A DNA stretch of 64,000 bases, from positions 62,001 to 126,000 of the forward strand of contig PDSA01000028.1 of assembly GCA_002748285.1 (NCBI GenBank), written 5' to 3'. The notes beneath the pieces are model-generated. The model was not told the DNA's origin and did no database searches. It saw only the letters and a list, made by a program, of their open reading frames with translations. This stretch comes from Rhodobacterales bacterium (GTDB lineage Bacteria > Pseudomonadota > Alphaproteobacteria > Rhodobacterales > Rhodobacteraceae). Position numbers and translations under genes: made by a program. Shown here in pieces: positions 1 through 9,060 of this stretch (its first letter is position 1; every line of letters begins with the position of its first letter).

Positions 1-1608
1 ATCCGGGCGATGGGGCTGAAAGACGCCGCCAAGGTGCTGATGCAGAAGGCCGGCGTGCCGGTGGTGCCGGGCTATCATGGCGAGGATCAGGACCCGGCGC
101 ATCTGGCGGCTGAGGCCGAAAAGATCGGTTATCCGGTGTTGATCAAGGCCGTGGCCGGCGGCGGCGGCAAGGGCATGCGGCTGGTGGAAAATGCCGCCGA
201 TTTCCCGCAAGGGCTGGACGCTGCCAAGGCCGAGGCGCTGAATGCGTTTGGCAATGATGTGGTGTTGATCGAAAAATACATCCGCAAGCCGCGCCATATC
301 GAGGTGCAGGTGTTTGGCGATGGCAAACATGCGGTGCATTTGTTCGAGCGCGATTGTTCCCTGCAGCGCCGCCACCAAAAGGTGATCGAAGAAGCCCCCG
401 CCCCGGGGATGAGCGACAAGGTCCGCGCCGCCATGGGTGCTGCCGCGGTCAAGGCCGCCGAAGCCATCGGCTATGCCGGGGCCGGGACGATTGAATTTAT
501 CGTCGATGGCTCGGACGGGCTGCGCGAGGATGGGTTCTGGTTTATGGAAATGAACACCCGCCTTCAGGTCGAACACCCCGTAACCGAAGCGATCACCGGC
601 GTTGATCTGGTGGAATGGCAGCTTCATGTGGCCTCGGGCCAGCCGCTGCCCGCCACGCAGGATCAGCTCTCGATTGACGGCCATTCCTTTGAGGCCCGCC
701 TCTATGCTGAGGACGTCCCCGCCGGTTTCCTGCCCGCCACCGGCACGCTGACGCATCTGAGCTTCCCCGCCGCCGCCCGTGCCGATAGTGGCGTGCGCAG
801 TGGCGATCAGATTTCGCCGTTTTATGATCCGATGATCGCCAAGCTGACCGTGCATGGTCGCACCCGGGAACATGCGCTGGCCCGGCTGGTGCAAGTGCTG
901 GGGCAGACCGAAGTCGCGGGCTCGGTGACCAATCTGGCGTTCCTGCGGGCTTTGGCGCTGCATCAGGGCTTTGCCGCCGGGCAGGTCGATACCGATCTGA
1001 TCGCCCGCGATCTGGACAATCTTGTGCAGGAACCGCAGCTGACCAATGCGCTGATTGCACTGGCAGCCTTGGGTGCGGTCGGGCTGCATCAGAGCGATGC
1101 CAGCGGCTTTGCCCTGTGGCAACCTCTGCTGCAAACTGTGCAGCTGCGCCATGGCGAGGACGACATCAGCGCCAAAATCGCCACGCTGGGGGCAGGGCGC
1201 TTTGACGTTTCTCTGAACGACCAAGTGCTGCATGTGGTGCATGAGGATCAATGGCAGGTGGATGACGAAGTGGTGGTCGCCAATGTGCTGGCGCTTGAGG
1301 GCCATGTCAGCGTGTTTGCCAATCACGGTTTCCATTTTGAAGTCATCGACCCTCTGCAAAGCGATGCCAGCCATGCCGGCGACGGCAATCTGATCGAAGC
1401 GCCGATGCCCGGCTCGGTCAAGGCGGTGTTTGCCAAACCGGGGCAGGTGGTGGCCAAAGGTGACCGGCTGGCGATTCTGGAGGCGATGAAAATGGAACAC
1501 GCCCTGCTGGCGGCCCGCGATGGCGAGGTGGCCGAGGTTTTGGTGGCCGAGGGCGATCAGGTCGAGGCCGGCGCGCCGCTGATCCAGTTGCAGGAAGAAC
1601 AGGCTTAG
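1..1608 (+). CDS. mccA: Methylcrotonyl-CoA carboxylase biotin-carboxylase (alpha) subunit, 5' truncated by window
   Basis: The reading frame is open from base 1, so the true start lies upstream. The protein shows the glycine-rich ATP-grasp loop (GGGGKGM), the biotin carboxylase signature EMNTRLQVEHP near codon 185, and a C-terminal biotinyl domain with AMKMEH at about codon 496 (the biotinylated lysine). This subunit carboxylates its own biotin with bicarbonate and ATP. Acetyl-, propionyl- and methylcrotonyl-CoA carboxylase alpha chains look alike. The methylcrotonyl assignment rests on the downstream HMG-CoA lyase and methylglutaconyl-CoA hydratase, which complete leucine degradation. The beta subunit is presumably upstream of the window. 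Confidence 0.9.
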   Translation: MRAMGLKDAAKVLMQKAGVPVVPGYHGEDQDPAHLAAEAEKIGYPVLIKAVAGGGGKGMRLVENAADFPQGLDAAKAEALNAFGNDVVLIEKYIRKPRHIEVQVFGDGKHAVHLFERDCSLQRRHQKVIEEAPAPGMSDKVRAAMGAAAVKAAEAIGYAGAGTIEFIVDGSDGLREDGFWFMEMNTRLQVEHPVTEAITGVDLVEWQLHVASGQPLPATQDQLSIDGHSFEARLYAEDVPAGFLPATGTLTHLSFPAAARADSGVRSGDQISPFYDPMIAKLTVHGRTREHALARLVQVLGQTEVAGSVTNLAFLRALALHQGFAAGQVDTDLIARDLDNLVQEPQLTNALIALAALGAVGLHQSDASGFALWQPLLQTVQLRHGEDDISAKIATLGAGRFDVSLNDQVLHVVHEDQWQVDDEVVVANVLALEGHVSVFANHGFHFEVIDPLQSDASHAGDGNLIEAPMPGSVKAVFAKPGQVVAKGDRLAILEAMKMEHALLAARDGEVAEVLVAEGDQVEAGAPLIQLQEEQA

Positions 1609-1636
1609 CTTGCCGATCGCAGGAACCGCCAACGCC

Positions 1637-2293
1637 ATGCCGATCACTTTGCACCACTGCCCCCAGAGCCGCTCGATGCGCGTCCTGTGGCTGCTGCACG
1701 AGCTGGGTGTGGAATTTGAGCTGATTGAGCACGGCTTTGGCAAGAATCTGCGCAGCGCCGAATTTCTGGCGCTCAGCCCCGCCGGGCGGATTCCGGCGCT
1801 GGAGCTGGACGGCAAAGCGTTATTTGAAAGCGGTGCGATCACGCAGGTGCTCTGCGCCAGATTTCCCGAGTCCGGTCTGGGGCGCGTGGCGGATGATGCC
1901 GATTGGGCCGACTGGCTGATCTGGCTGCATTTCAGCGAAACCCTCAGCCAGCATTGCGCAGCCCTGACCCAGCAGCATATCGCGCTCTATGATGATTCCA
2001 TGCGCAGCCCCACCGTGATGAAGCTTGAGGCCGCGCGGCTGGGCAAATGCTATGAGGTGCTGGAAAACGCGCTGAGCGGGCGCGATTATCTGCTGGACAG
2101 CGGCTTTAGCGCAGCGGATATTTCGCTGGGTCAGGCGGTTTACATGGGCCGCCATTTCACCCACACTGCCCCTTATCCGGCGCTCAGCCGCTGGTATGCC
2201 CGCATCACCGCCCGTCCGGGGTTTGAAAAATCACTGCCGGCACCCGGTTCGGGGCTGCTCTATCAACAAGAATTTTACGAGGTTAAGCCATGA
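1637..2293 (+). CDS. Glutathione S-transferase family protein
   Basis: The N-terminal thioredoxin-like half begins MPITLHHCPQSRSMRVLW and carries the typical SPAGRIPALE and LFESGAI segments that contact glutathione. An all-helical C-terminal half with the usual late FSAADISLGQAV motif follows. I chose ATG 1637, preceded by AGGAA, over an in-frame TTG at 1610. The gene sits between mccA and the HMG-CoA lyase gene and overlaps the latter by ATGA, so it is translated within the leucine-degradation operon. Its substrate is not predictable; detoxification of reactive acyl intermediates is a guess. Confidence 0.85.
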   Translation: MPITLHHCPQSRSMRVLWLLHELGVEFELIEHGFGKNLRSAEFLALSPAGRIPALELDGKALFESGAITQVLCARFPESGLGRVADDADWADWLIWLHFSETLSQHCAALTQQHIALYDDSMRSPTVMKLEAARLGKCYEVLENALSGRDYLLDSGFSAADISLGQAVYMGRHFTHTAPYPALSRWYARITARPGFEKSLPAPGSGLLYQQEFYEVKP

Positions 2294-3141
2294 CTGAACA
2301 GGTAGAAATTTTCGAAGTGGGCCCGCGCGATGGCTTGCAAAACGAGTCCCGCCCAATTCCCACCGCGGAGAAAATCGCGCTGGTGGACAAGCTGTCAGAG
2401 GCCGGGTTTCGCCATATCGAGGTAACGTCCTTCGTGTCGCCCAAACGGGTGCCGCAAATGGCCGATGCCACCGAGGTGATGCGCGGTATTCTGAAATGCG
2501 ATGGGGTGTCTTATGCAGCACTCACCCCCAACATGCAGGGTTATGAGGCCGCAATGGCCGCCGAAGTCGATGAAATCGCGATTTTTGCTTCGGCTTCCGA
2601 AGGGTTCAGCCAAAAGAACATCAACTGCTCGATTGCTGAAAGTTTCGAGCGTTTCGCTCCGATTCTGAAAGCGGCCCGCCACAATGACATCCCGGTGCGC
2701 GGCTATGTGTCCTGCGTCACCGATTGCCCCTATGACGGTGCAGTGGCCCCCGAGGCCGTGGCCAAGGTGGCGGCCGATCTGTTCGCCGCTGGCTGTTACG
2801 AGATTTCGCTGGGCGATACGCTGGGCCATGGCACGCCGGATACGGTGGCGCGTATGCTGCTGGCGGTGCTCAAAGAGGTCCCCGCCCACCGGCTGGCCGG
2901 GCATTTCCACAACACCAACGGCCACGCGCTGGACAATATCGACGCAGCCCTTGCGCTGGGAGTGCGGGTGTTTGACGCAGCCGTTGGCGGGCTGGGCGGG
3001 TGCCCGTTTGCGCCTGGGGCGGCGGGCAATGTCGCCACCGAAGCGGTGCAGGAACATGTCACCGCGCTGGGATACGACACCGGGCTTTGCAGCGAAACAC
3101 TGGCGCAAGCCGCTGAAATGGCACGGAAAATGCGAGGTTGA
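2290..3141 (+). CDS. mvaB: Hydroxymethylglutaryl-CoA lyase
   Basis: The 283-residue protein starts with the DRE-TIM metallolyase pattern VGPRDGLQNE, has HFHNTNGHALDNI for metal binding, and has the signature GGLGGCPFAPGAAGN with the active-site cysteine. It cleaves HMG-CoA to acetoacetate and acetyl-CoA, the last step of leucine catabolism. It overlaps the GST gene by four bases and is followed one base later by the hydratase gene, so these genes are co-transcribed. Length is normal for the family. Confidence 0.95.
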   Translation: MTEQVEIFEVGPRDGLQNESRPIPTAEKIALVDKLSEAGFRHIEVTSFVSPKRVPQMADATEVMRGILKCDGVSYAALTPNMQGYEAAMAAEVDEIAIFASASEGFSQKNINCSIAESFERFAPILKAARHNDIPVRGYVSCVTDCPYDGAVAPEAVAKVAADLFAAGCYEISLGDTLGHGTPDTVARMLLAVLKEVPAHRLAGHFHNTNGHALDNIDAALALGVRVFDAAVGGLGGCPFAPGAAGNVATEAVQEHVTALGYDTGLCSETLAQAAEMARKMRG

Positions 3142-3142
3142 T

Positions 3143-3931
3143 ATGTCAGACACAGTTGAAATCACCATGGATCAGCGCGGCGTGGCCCGGCTGCTGATCA
3201 ACAACCCGGAAAAACACAACATTCTGTCGCCCGACACCATCGCCGGGCTGACCGAGGCGGCTGATCGTCTGGGCAATGACCCGGCGGTGCGGGTGGTGGT
3301 GCTGACCGGCAGCGGCAAGAGCTTCTGCGCGGGGGGCGATCTGGGTTGGATGCAGATGGCGATGAATGCCGATCACGACACCCGCAACGCCGAAGCCCGC
3401 AAGCTGGCCACCATGCTACAAGCGCTCAACACCCTGCCCAAGCCGCTGATCGGACGCATCAACGGGCAGGCTTATGGCGGCGGTGTGGGGATGCTCAGCG
3501 TGTGTGATGTGGCGATTGGCATCAGGGGCGCGCGCTTTGGCCTGACCGAAACCAAGCTGGGGGTGATCCCGGCCACGATCTCGCCCTATGTTCTGGCGCG
3601 GATGGGCGAGGACAAGGCGCGGCGCGTGTTCATGTCTTCGCGGCTGTTTGAGGCCGAGGAGGCGGTGACGCTGAACCTGCTGGCCAAGGTTGTCGAGCCT
3701 GATGATCTGGATGAAGCGGTCGAGGCCGAAATCCGCCCCTATCTGCGCTGTGCGCCGGGGGCGGTGGCCGATTCCAAGGCTCTGGCCCGCGCTTTGGGGC
3801 CGGTGATTGATGATAAGGTGATCGACATGACGGTGGCCTCTTTGGTGGATCGCTGGGAAAGTGATGAGATCAAAGAGGGGCTGGCGGCGTTTTTTGAAAA
3901 ACGTGATGCGAATTGGGTGCTGCGGGACTGA
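3143..3931 (+). CDS. liuC: Methylglutaconyl-CoA hydratase (enoyl-CoA hydratase family)
   Basis: The crotonase fold is evident from SFCAGGDLGWM (oxyanion-hole region), GQAYGGGVGML and TETKLGVIPATISPYVL. The protein is 262 residues from ATG 3143; the longer ORF in the track reads back into the lyase gene and is rejected. Within this operon the expected reaction is hydration of 3-methylglutaconyl-CoA to HMG-CoA. A generic short-chain enoyl-CoA hydratase is the alternative from sequence alone. A strong terminator follows. Confidence 0.9.
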   Translation: MSDTVEITMDQRGVARLLINNPEKHNILSPDTIAGLTEAADRLGNDPAVRVVVLTGSGKSFCAGGDLGWMQMAMNADHDTRNAEARKLATMLQALNTLPKPLIGRINGQAYGGGVGMLSVCDVAIGIRGARFGLTETKLGVIPATISPYVLARMGEDKARRVFMSSRLFEAEEAVTLNLLAKVVEPDDLDEAVEAEIRPYLRCAPGAVADSKALARALGPVIDDKVIDMTVASLVDRWESDEIKEGLAAFFEKRDANWVLRD

Positions 3932-3956
3932 TCGCGGCCAAGCACCGTCAGAATAT

Positions 3957-3989
3957 CAGCCCCGACCCGGTGTGGTTGGGGCTTTTTTT
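3957..3989 (+). terminator. Rho-independent terminator of the leucine operon
   Basis: An AGCCCC/GGGGCT stem with a short loop is followed by seven T residues, 26 bases after the liuC stop codon. Confidence 0.85.
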
Positions 3990-4131
3990 ATGGGTAGACT
4001 TACCAAAAAAAACGAGGGCGAATGGTGATGCGACACAGCCCGGCGGTGCCGCCGGGCGGGGAAAGTCGGAGCTGTTGCTTTGGTTATTTCAGAAGCTTGC
4101 CGCTTCTGGTTGCCGGGGACATTACCCCAGC

Positions 4132-4635
4132 CTAATTATTTTCCCGATAAGGCTCGACATATTGCAGCGCCATATCCCATGGGAAAAAGATCCAAGTATC
4201 CTGCGACACCGCGGTGATAAAGGTCTCGACCATCGGCCGCCCCTTGGGCTTGGCGTAAACCGTGGCGATATGCGCCTTGGGGTAAAGCCGTTTGACCACT
4301 TCCAGCGTTTTCCCCGTATCCACCAGATCATCAATCACCAGAATGCCGCTGCCATCGCCCATGATCTCATCACTGGGGGCTTTGAGCACCACGGCATCGG
4401 ATTGCTTTTGATGGTTGTAGGATTTGATCGAGATCGTATCCACCGTGCGGATATCCAATTCCCGCGCCACGATCATCGCCGGAGCCATGCCGCCCCGGGT
4501 GATCGCCACAATCGCTTTCCACGCCCCATCCAGCGGCCCTTTGCCATCCAACCGCCATGCCAGCGCGCGGCTGTCGCGGTGGATTTGATCCCAACTGATG
4601 TGGAACCCTTTTTCATGCGGAAGTCGATTGGTCAT
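4132..4635 (-). CDS. gpt: Xanthine (xanthine-guanine) phosphoribosyltransferase
   Basis: The 167-residue type I phosphoribosyltransferase has the PRPP-binding loop [14 protein letters not shown] and the N-terminal ITRGGMAPA segment. It transfers phosphoribose from PRPP to xanthine or guanine for purine salvage. Length and sequence match bacterial Gpt. It lies 45 bases downstream of fabI on the same strand and could share its transcript. Confidence 0.93.
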   Translation of the reverse strand: MTNRLPHEKGFHISWDQIHRDSRALAWRLDGKGPLDGAWKAIVAITRGGMAPAMIVARELDIRTVDTISIKSYNHQKQSDAVVLKAPSDEIMGDGSGILVIDDLVDTGKTLEVVKRLYPKAHIATVYAKPKGRPMVETFITAVSQDTWIFFPWDMALQYVEPYRENN

Positions 4636-4680
4636 GGCATCCTCATTTGGCTGAGTTTAAAGCTGTGTCGCGAACAGGGG

Positions 4681-5499
4681 CTATTTGCGTCCGGTGACCG
4701 CGTCGATATCCGGCGCATCCACCGCCTTCATCCCGACCACATGATAGCCGGCATCCACATGCAGGTTTTCGCCGGTCACGCCCGAGCCCAGATCGCTGAG
4801 CAGGTAAAGCGCGCTCTTGCCCACCTCTTCCTGCGTCACATTGCGCCGCAGCGGCGAGTTCAGCTCGTTCCATTTCAGGATATAGCGGAAATCGCCAATG
4901 CCCGAAGCGGCCAGAGTCTTGATCGGCCCGGCGGAAATTGCGTTAACACGGATGTTGTCCTTGCCCAGATCTTCGGCCAGATATTTCACCGACGCTTCCA
5001 ACGCAGCCTTGGCCACACCCATGACGTTGTAATGCGGCATCACCTGCTCGGCCCCGTAATAGGTCAGCGTCAGCATCGAGCCGCCGTTTTTCATCAGCTT
5101 TTCCGCCCGCTGCGCCACGGCGGTGAAGGTGTAAACCGAAACATCCATCGTCATGCGGAAATTTTCCGGCGAGGTTTCAACATAACGCCCGCGCAATTCG
5201 GTCTTATCCGAAAAGCCGATGGCGTGAACAACGAAATCCAGCGTGCCCCAATCCTGTTCCAGATCAGCAAACATCGCATCCAGCGCCGCCGGGTCGCTGG
5301 CATCGCAATCATACAGCTTATCCGTGCCCAGCTGCGCCGCCAGCGGCATCACCCGCTTTTTGAACGCTTCGCCCATATAGGAAAAGGCCAGCTCAGCCCC
5401 GGCCTCGGCACACGCTTTGGCGATGCCCCAGGCGATGGATTTGTCATTTGCCAGCCCCATGATCAGGCCGCGTTTTCCTTGAAGTAATCCTGTTGACAT
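4681..5499 (-). CDS. fabI: Enoyl-[acyl-carrier-protein] reductase (NADH)
   Basis: FabI hallmarks are visible: an N-terminal GKRGLIMGLANDKSIAWGIA nucleotide-binding region and a Tyr-X6-Lys catalytic pair in HYNVMGVAKAALE, with the preceding tyrosine in TYYGAE. It catalyses the last reduction of each fatty-acid elongation cycle. I chose ATG 5499 (MSTGLLQ), which has GGAAGG upstream, rather than the upstream ATG at 5517. The product is about 272 residues, normal for the family. Confidence 0.95.
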   Translation of the reverse strand: MSTGLLQGKRGLIMGLANDKSIAWGIAKACAEAGAELAFSYMGEAFKKRVMPLAAQLGTDKLYDCDASDPAALDAMFADLEQDWGTLDFVVHAIGFSDKTELRGRYVETSPENFRMTMDVSVYTFTAVAQRAEKLMKNGGSMLTLTYYGAEQVMPHYNVMGVAKAALEASVKYLAEDLGKDNIRVNAISAGPIKTLAASGIGDFRYILKWNELNSPLRRNVTQEEVGKSALYLLSDLGSGVTGENLHVDAGYHVVGMKAVDAPDIDAVTGRK

Positions 5500-5650
5500 T
5501 TTTGGCCTTCCACCCATTTCTGTATAGAGGTTATCTTTAGGCTATTGCAGGCGGGGCGGCAAGCCCGTGTGGTGGCGTGGGGGGAACTTTCGTTTAGGTT
5601 GCCGGATGGTCGCGCCCGATGGGTCTGGCCTTTGAATTTAGGGGATTGAG

Positions 5651-6256
5651 ATGACAAAACGCTCGGGGAAATTTGCAGGCGATGATCCGTTTGAACTGGC
5701 GCAGAAATGGCTGAAAGAGGCCGAAAAAACCGAAGTCAACGATCCCAACGCCATTGCACTGGCCACGGTTGATTCGCAGGGGCTTCCCAATGTGCGCATG
5801 GTTCTGCTCAAGGAAATCGAACCGGATGGCTTTGTGTTTTACACCAATTTCCACAGCGCCAAGGGGCAGGAGCTGGAAAATAACGCCCAAGCCGCCTGTG
5901 TGATGCATTGGAAATCACTGCGCCGTCAGATCAGGGTGCGGGGGCCGGTTGAAAAGGTCGATCCGGTGCAGGCGGATGTCTATTTCGCCAGCCGATCCCT
6001 GAAAAGCCGGCTTGGGGCTTGGGCCTCGCACCAGTCGCAGCCGCTCGAATCCAAAGCCGCCCTGATGGCCAAGGTTGCCCGCATTACCGCCCAGCACGGG
6101 GCCAACCCGGCGCGGCCGGATTTCTGGGGTGGCTTTCGGATCATCCCTAGGGAGATTGAGTTCTGGGCCGATGGCCCGTTCCGGTTGCATGACCGCTTTC
6201 AATGGAGACGCACGGACGCATCCGGGGGGTGGACAGTGCAGCGTCTAAATCCTTAA
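5651..6256 (+). CDS. pdxH: Pyridoxamine 5'-phosphate oxidase
   Basis: This is a 201-residue flavoprotein with the FMN-binding split-barrel segment [20 protein letters not shown] and the C-terminal signature [14 protein letters not shown] ... [10 protein letters not shown]. It oxidises PNP and PMP to pyridoxal 5'-phosphate. It is transcribed divergently from fabI; the 150-base gap must hold both promoters. Length is normal for alphaproteobacterial PdxH. Confidence 0.95.
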   Translation: MTKRSGKFAGDDPFELAQKWLKEAEKTEVNDPNAIALATVDSQGLPNVRMVLLKEIEPDGFVFYTNFHSAKGQELENNAQAACVMHWKSLRRQIRVRGPVEKVDPVQADVYFASRSLKSRLGAWASHQSQPLESKAALMAKVARITAQHGANPARPDFWGGFRIIPREIEFWADGPFRLHDRFQWRRTDASGGWTVQRLNP

Positions 6257-6381
6257 TTAGTAATTAATCTGTTGATTAGATTCGATTTTCAATGCGCGCA
6301 TGGCCATGCAATGAAGCCTCTGTATCTGGTAATCCGGCAGTTGGACTGTAGAATGAACAAATAAATATTAAGAGCAAAAAA

Positions 6382-6909
6382 ATGAATCAAGAGAACGGAC
6401 AGCAAAAGCGGGTCACCGGAGTGGTGAAGTGGTTTGATCCCGGCAAGGGGTTTGGCTTTGTGTTGGCCGATGATGGGGGGCCCGACATCCTGCTGCATAT
6501 CAATGTGCTGCGCAATTTTGGGCAAAGCTCGATTGCCGATCAGGCGGTGGTTGATATTCTGGTGCAGGAAAATGAGCGCGGTTTGCAGACCAGCCAGATC
6601 CTGTCGATTTCGCCGCCAGCAACGGTGCATGATGCGCAGCAGAGCGATTTTCAGGAGTTTGACCCGCAAGAGGTGGGCGAGATCCAGCCCGCCCGGGTCA
6701 AGTGGTTTGACAAGGGCAAGGGGTTTGGCTTTGTCAATGTGTTTGGCAGCGCCGAGGATGTGTTCGTGCATGTCGAAGTGCTGCGCCGTTCCGGGCTGGC
6801 CGGGTTGCAGCCCGGCGAGGCGATTTGTGTGCGCATCGTGCATGGCCAGCGCGGCTTGATGGCGGCGCAGGTTTTGCCTTGGGATGCGTCGTTTCAGGGC
6901 GGACAATGA
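6382..6909 (+). CDS. Tandem cold-shock-domain protein
   Basis: Two cold-shock domains lie in one 175-residue chain. Each has an RNP1-like motif (VKWFDPGKGFGFV near residue 15 and VKWFDKGKGFGFV near residue 98), and the two are joined by an acidic linker. Such two-domain Csp proteins are common in Alphaproteobacteria and bind single-stranded nucleic acid. The 125-base A/T-rich upstream region may act as a leader. The stop codon overlaps the start of the DUF192 gene (ATGA), so the two are translationally coupled. Confidence 0.9.
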   Translation: MNQENGQQKRVTGVVKWFDPGKGFGFVLADDGGPDILLHINVLRNFGQSSIADQAVVDILVQENERGLQTSQILSISPPATVHDAQQSDFQEFDPQEVGEIQPARVKWFDKGKGFGFVNVFGSAEDVFVHVEVLRRSGLAGLQPGEAICVRIVHGQRGLMAAQVLPWDASFQGGQ

Positions 6910-7379
6910 GGCTCCGCCGGGCGTTTTGGGCACTGATATTGGGCGTGTTGGCCGCTGGTCCGCTCTGGGCTGCGGGCTGCCGGCCGGATTCGGTTGATCT
7001 GCGCGGCGGTTGGGGGCAGGCGCATTTCACGGTCGAGCTGGCCGATACGCCGCAAAAACAGGCCAAAGGTCTGATGTTTCGCAAAAAACTGCCCGCAAGT
7101 GCCGGGATGCTGTTTGTTTATGACACGCCGCGCCCGGCCAAGTTCTGGATGGAGAACACCCTGATCCCGCTGGATATGCTGTTTGTCGATATCCGCGGGC
7201 AGGTGACGCGGATCAAACACAATGCCCGCCCTCTGGATAAAACCGTGATTGAGGGCGGCGATCAGGTGGCGCTGATTCTCGAAATCAATGGCGGTCTGGC
7301 GCGGGCCTTGGGAATCAGCGTGGGTTCCGAGCTGCGTCACCCGGCGCTTGATCCACAAATTGCCCTCTGGCCCTGCTGA
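6906..7379 (+). CDS. DUF192 family secreted protein
   Basis: From ATG 6906 the protein begins with a signal-like segment (RRAFWALILGVLAAGPLWA). It continues as a DUF192 domain with TPQKQAKGLMFRKKLPASAGMLF, FWMENTLIPLDMLFVD and a C-terminal ILEINGGLARALGISVGSEL. The fold is known but no enzymatic role is established. The start overlaps the cold-shock gene; the longer ORF from 6825 is rejected because it would overlap that gene by 85 bases. Confidence 0.88.
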   Translation: MRLRRAFWALILGVLAAGPLWAAGCRPDSVDLRGGWGQAHFTVELADTPQKQAKGLMFRKKLPASAGMLFVYDTPRPAKFWMENTLIPLDMLFVDIRGQVTRIKHNARPLDKTVIEGGDQVALILEINGGLARALGISVGSELRHPALDPQIALWPC

Positions 7380-7477
7380 TAATCCACGGCTTGCGGCCCC
7401 TGTGACAAAAAAGAATGGATTTGGCGCATTCTAGGGGTTTTCATTGCCCGCCGGTCTATATAATAGAAGCCTCAGTT

Positions 7478-7554
7478 CGGGGCGTAGCGCAGCCTGGTAG
7501 CGCGACGGTTTTGGGTACCGTAGGTCGCAAGTTCGAATCTTGCCGTCCCGACCA
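7478..7554 (+). tRNA. tRNA-Pro (anticodon TGG)
   Basis: A full cloverleaf can be drawn. The acceptor CGGGGCG pairs with CGTCCCG, the anticodon stem ACGGT/ACCGT encloses the loop TTTGGGT (anticodon TGG), and the T-arm is GCAAG-TTCGAAT-CTTGC. The CCA end is encoded. Confidence 0.97.
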
Positions 7555-7675
7555 CTTCTGACAATAGCGGATGATATTGGCTGGCGGATGCGCTGTGTTG
7601 CGCTTGGCTCTGCCCCCTTCACATTGCCGCATAAATCATGCAGTTAGAGCCGACCTCAATCAACAGGAGCCCCCT

Positions 7676-8776
7676 ATGTCAAAGCTGGGAATCATGATCT
7701 GCGGCCATGGGAGCCGCTCCAAAGCCGCCGAGCAGGAATTCGGCCTGCTGGCCAAAGGCATCCGGCAGCGTTTCCCGGATATTCCGGTTGAATATGGTTT
7801 TCTGGAATACTCGGCGCCGAACATCCATATGGGGCTGAACAAGCTGGTGCAGGCCGGGGTTACCGAAATCATCGCCGTGCCGGGGATGCTGTTTGCTGCC
7901 ACCCATGCGAAAAACGATATCCCTTCGGTGCTGACCACCTTTCAGGATAAAACCCCCGGGGTAACGGTGAAATATGGCCGCGAGCTGGCGCTGCATCCGC
8001 AAATGATCGCGGCGTTCGAGGCCCGCATTCTGCAAGCGCTGGGGCTGGATCATGTCCATGACGGAGACCTTTACGACACCATGCTGGTGGTGGTCGGCCG
8101 CGGCACGTCCGACACAATGGCCAATGCCGAAGCCGCCCGCCTGACCCGGATCGTCAGCGAAAGTATGGGCTTTGGCTGGGCCGAAACCGTCTATTCCGGC
8201 GTTACCTATCCTTCGGTCGGGCGCGGGCTGGAAATGGCGTTGAAGCTGGGGTTCAAAAAAGTGGTGGTCGCGCCTTATTTCCTGTTTACCGGGCGGCTGA
8301 TCGACCGGATTTATGGTTATGTCGACAAGGTGGCAGCGGCGACCCCTGAGGTGGTGTTTTTCAAGGCCGGCTACCTCAAGGATCAGGACCACGTCATTGA
8401 CACCTTTGTTGAGCGCATCCATGAGGCCCGCCAGTCTCGACTGTCGGAAACCACCGATCTGATGGCATCGTTCAAACAGCGGCTGGCCAAGGGTGAGGTT
8501 GAAGTGCATCACCACCATGCCGAATTCCAGGATCCTCTGGATGATGAAAACCCCGATGGGCACAGCCATGATCACGACCATGATCACGGGAACGGGCATC
8601 ACCATCATCACCATGACCACAGCCACGGCCATTCGCATGGGGTTTACCGCCACATCGCCCACCCGCACGGCCCGCGCACCATGATTGATGAAGGGGTGTG
8701 TTGTTGTTTTATGAGCCAGTTCCCCGAAGGAGTGATCCAAGAAGAACGCCGCCGGCGCAAAGGGCAGGGGGCATAG
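7676..8776 (+). CDS. cbiX: Sirohydrochlorin cobaltochelatase (CbiX family) with His-rich tail
   Basis: The protein is 366 residues from ATG 7676 (CAGGAG upstream). It has two CbiX-like halves: an N-terminal MICGHGSR motif with the metal-binding His, VPGMLFAATHAKNDIP, and a second half with VVVGRGTSD and VVAPYFLFTGRLIDRI. Cobalt insertion into sirohydrochlorin for cobalamin is the likely reaction. Near residue 280 onward it carries HHHH, a long HDHDHDHGNGHHHHHH-type run and then a CCC motif, so it may store metal or bind an Fe-S cluster. It stands alone behind tRNA-Pro with no other cobalamin genes in view. Confidence 0.88.
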   Translation: MSKLGIMICGHGSRSKAAEQEFGLLAKGIRQRFPDIPVEYGFLEYSAPNIHMGLNKLVQAGVTEIIAVPGMLFAATHAKNDIPSVLTTFQDKTPGVTVKYGRELALHPQMIAAFEARILQALGLDHVHDGDLYDTMLVVVGRGTSDTMANAEAARLTRIVSESMGFGWAETVYSGVTYPSVGRGLEMALKLGFKKVVVAPYFLFTGRLIDRIYGYVDKVAAATPEVVFFKAGYLKDQDHVIDTFVERIHEARQSRLSETTDLMASFKQRLAKGEVEVHHHHAEFQDPLDDENPDGHSHDHDHDHGNGHHHHHHDHSHGHSHGVYRHIAHPHGPRTMIDEGVCCCFMSQFPEGVIQEERRRRKGQGA

Positions 8777-8855
8777 CCCCTCGAAACGATTTGACCTTGG
8801 GATGATCCGTGCGGATTGGGGTTTCATGCATAAAGCCGCGCCCGCTTAAACTGCC

Positions 8856-9005
8856 CCGCCCGGCCGATAGGCCGGGCTGCGCCTGCCTGCCCCCCGGCAG
8901 GCGCAATCAGCCTATCAACATCTTGCAACGTAGCGACTCCTTTCACGAACCGCGATTGCTGCAAAGCCTCACTTAAGCGCCTACCCAGGCAGGCGCAGCC
9001 CGGCG
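8856..9005. repeat. GC-rich dispersed repeat with 19-bp inverted arms
   Basis: Bases 8856-8895 recur perfectly, in opposite orientation, at 21619-21658. Within this locus GCCGGGCTGCGCCTGCCTG (8871-8889) is the exact inverse of 8986-9004, with a 96-base spacer. It fills much of the 284-base gap between the convergent cbiX and sixA-like genes. The gap contains no credible ORF. Confidence 0.8.
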
Positions 9006-9060
9006 TTTTGGACTTTATACGGCATGATGCAGGTGTTTTTCAGATGAAAGGCTGGGGGTC

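Noticed and set aside
2684-3142. N-terminal 153 residues of the 415-residue ORF preceding liuC
   Set aside because: It is the HMG-CoA lyase gene read in another frame; the hydratase starts at ATG 3143.
3913-5487. 524-residue plus-strand ORF
   Set aside because: It is antisense to gpt and fabI, whose products are unambiguous; a shadow of high-GC coding sequence.
7555-7675. Possible cobalamin riboswitch before cbiX
   Set aside because: Only about 120 bases separate tRNA-Pro from cbiX, too short, and no B12-box-like sequence is seen.
8490-8640. CAT/CAC-rich tract looking like a simple repeat
   Set aside because: It is explained by the His-rich coding region of CbiX, not an independent repeat.
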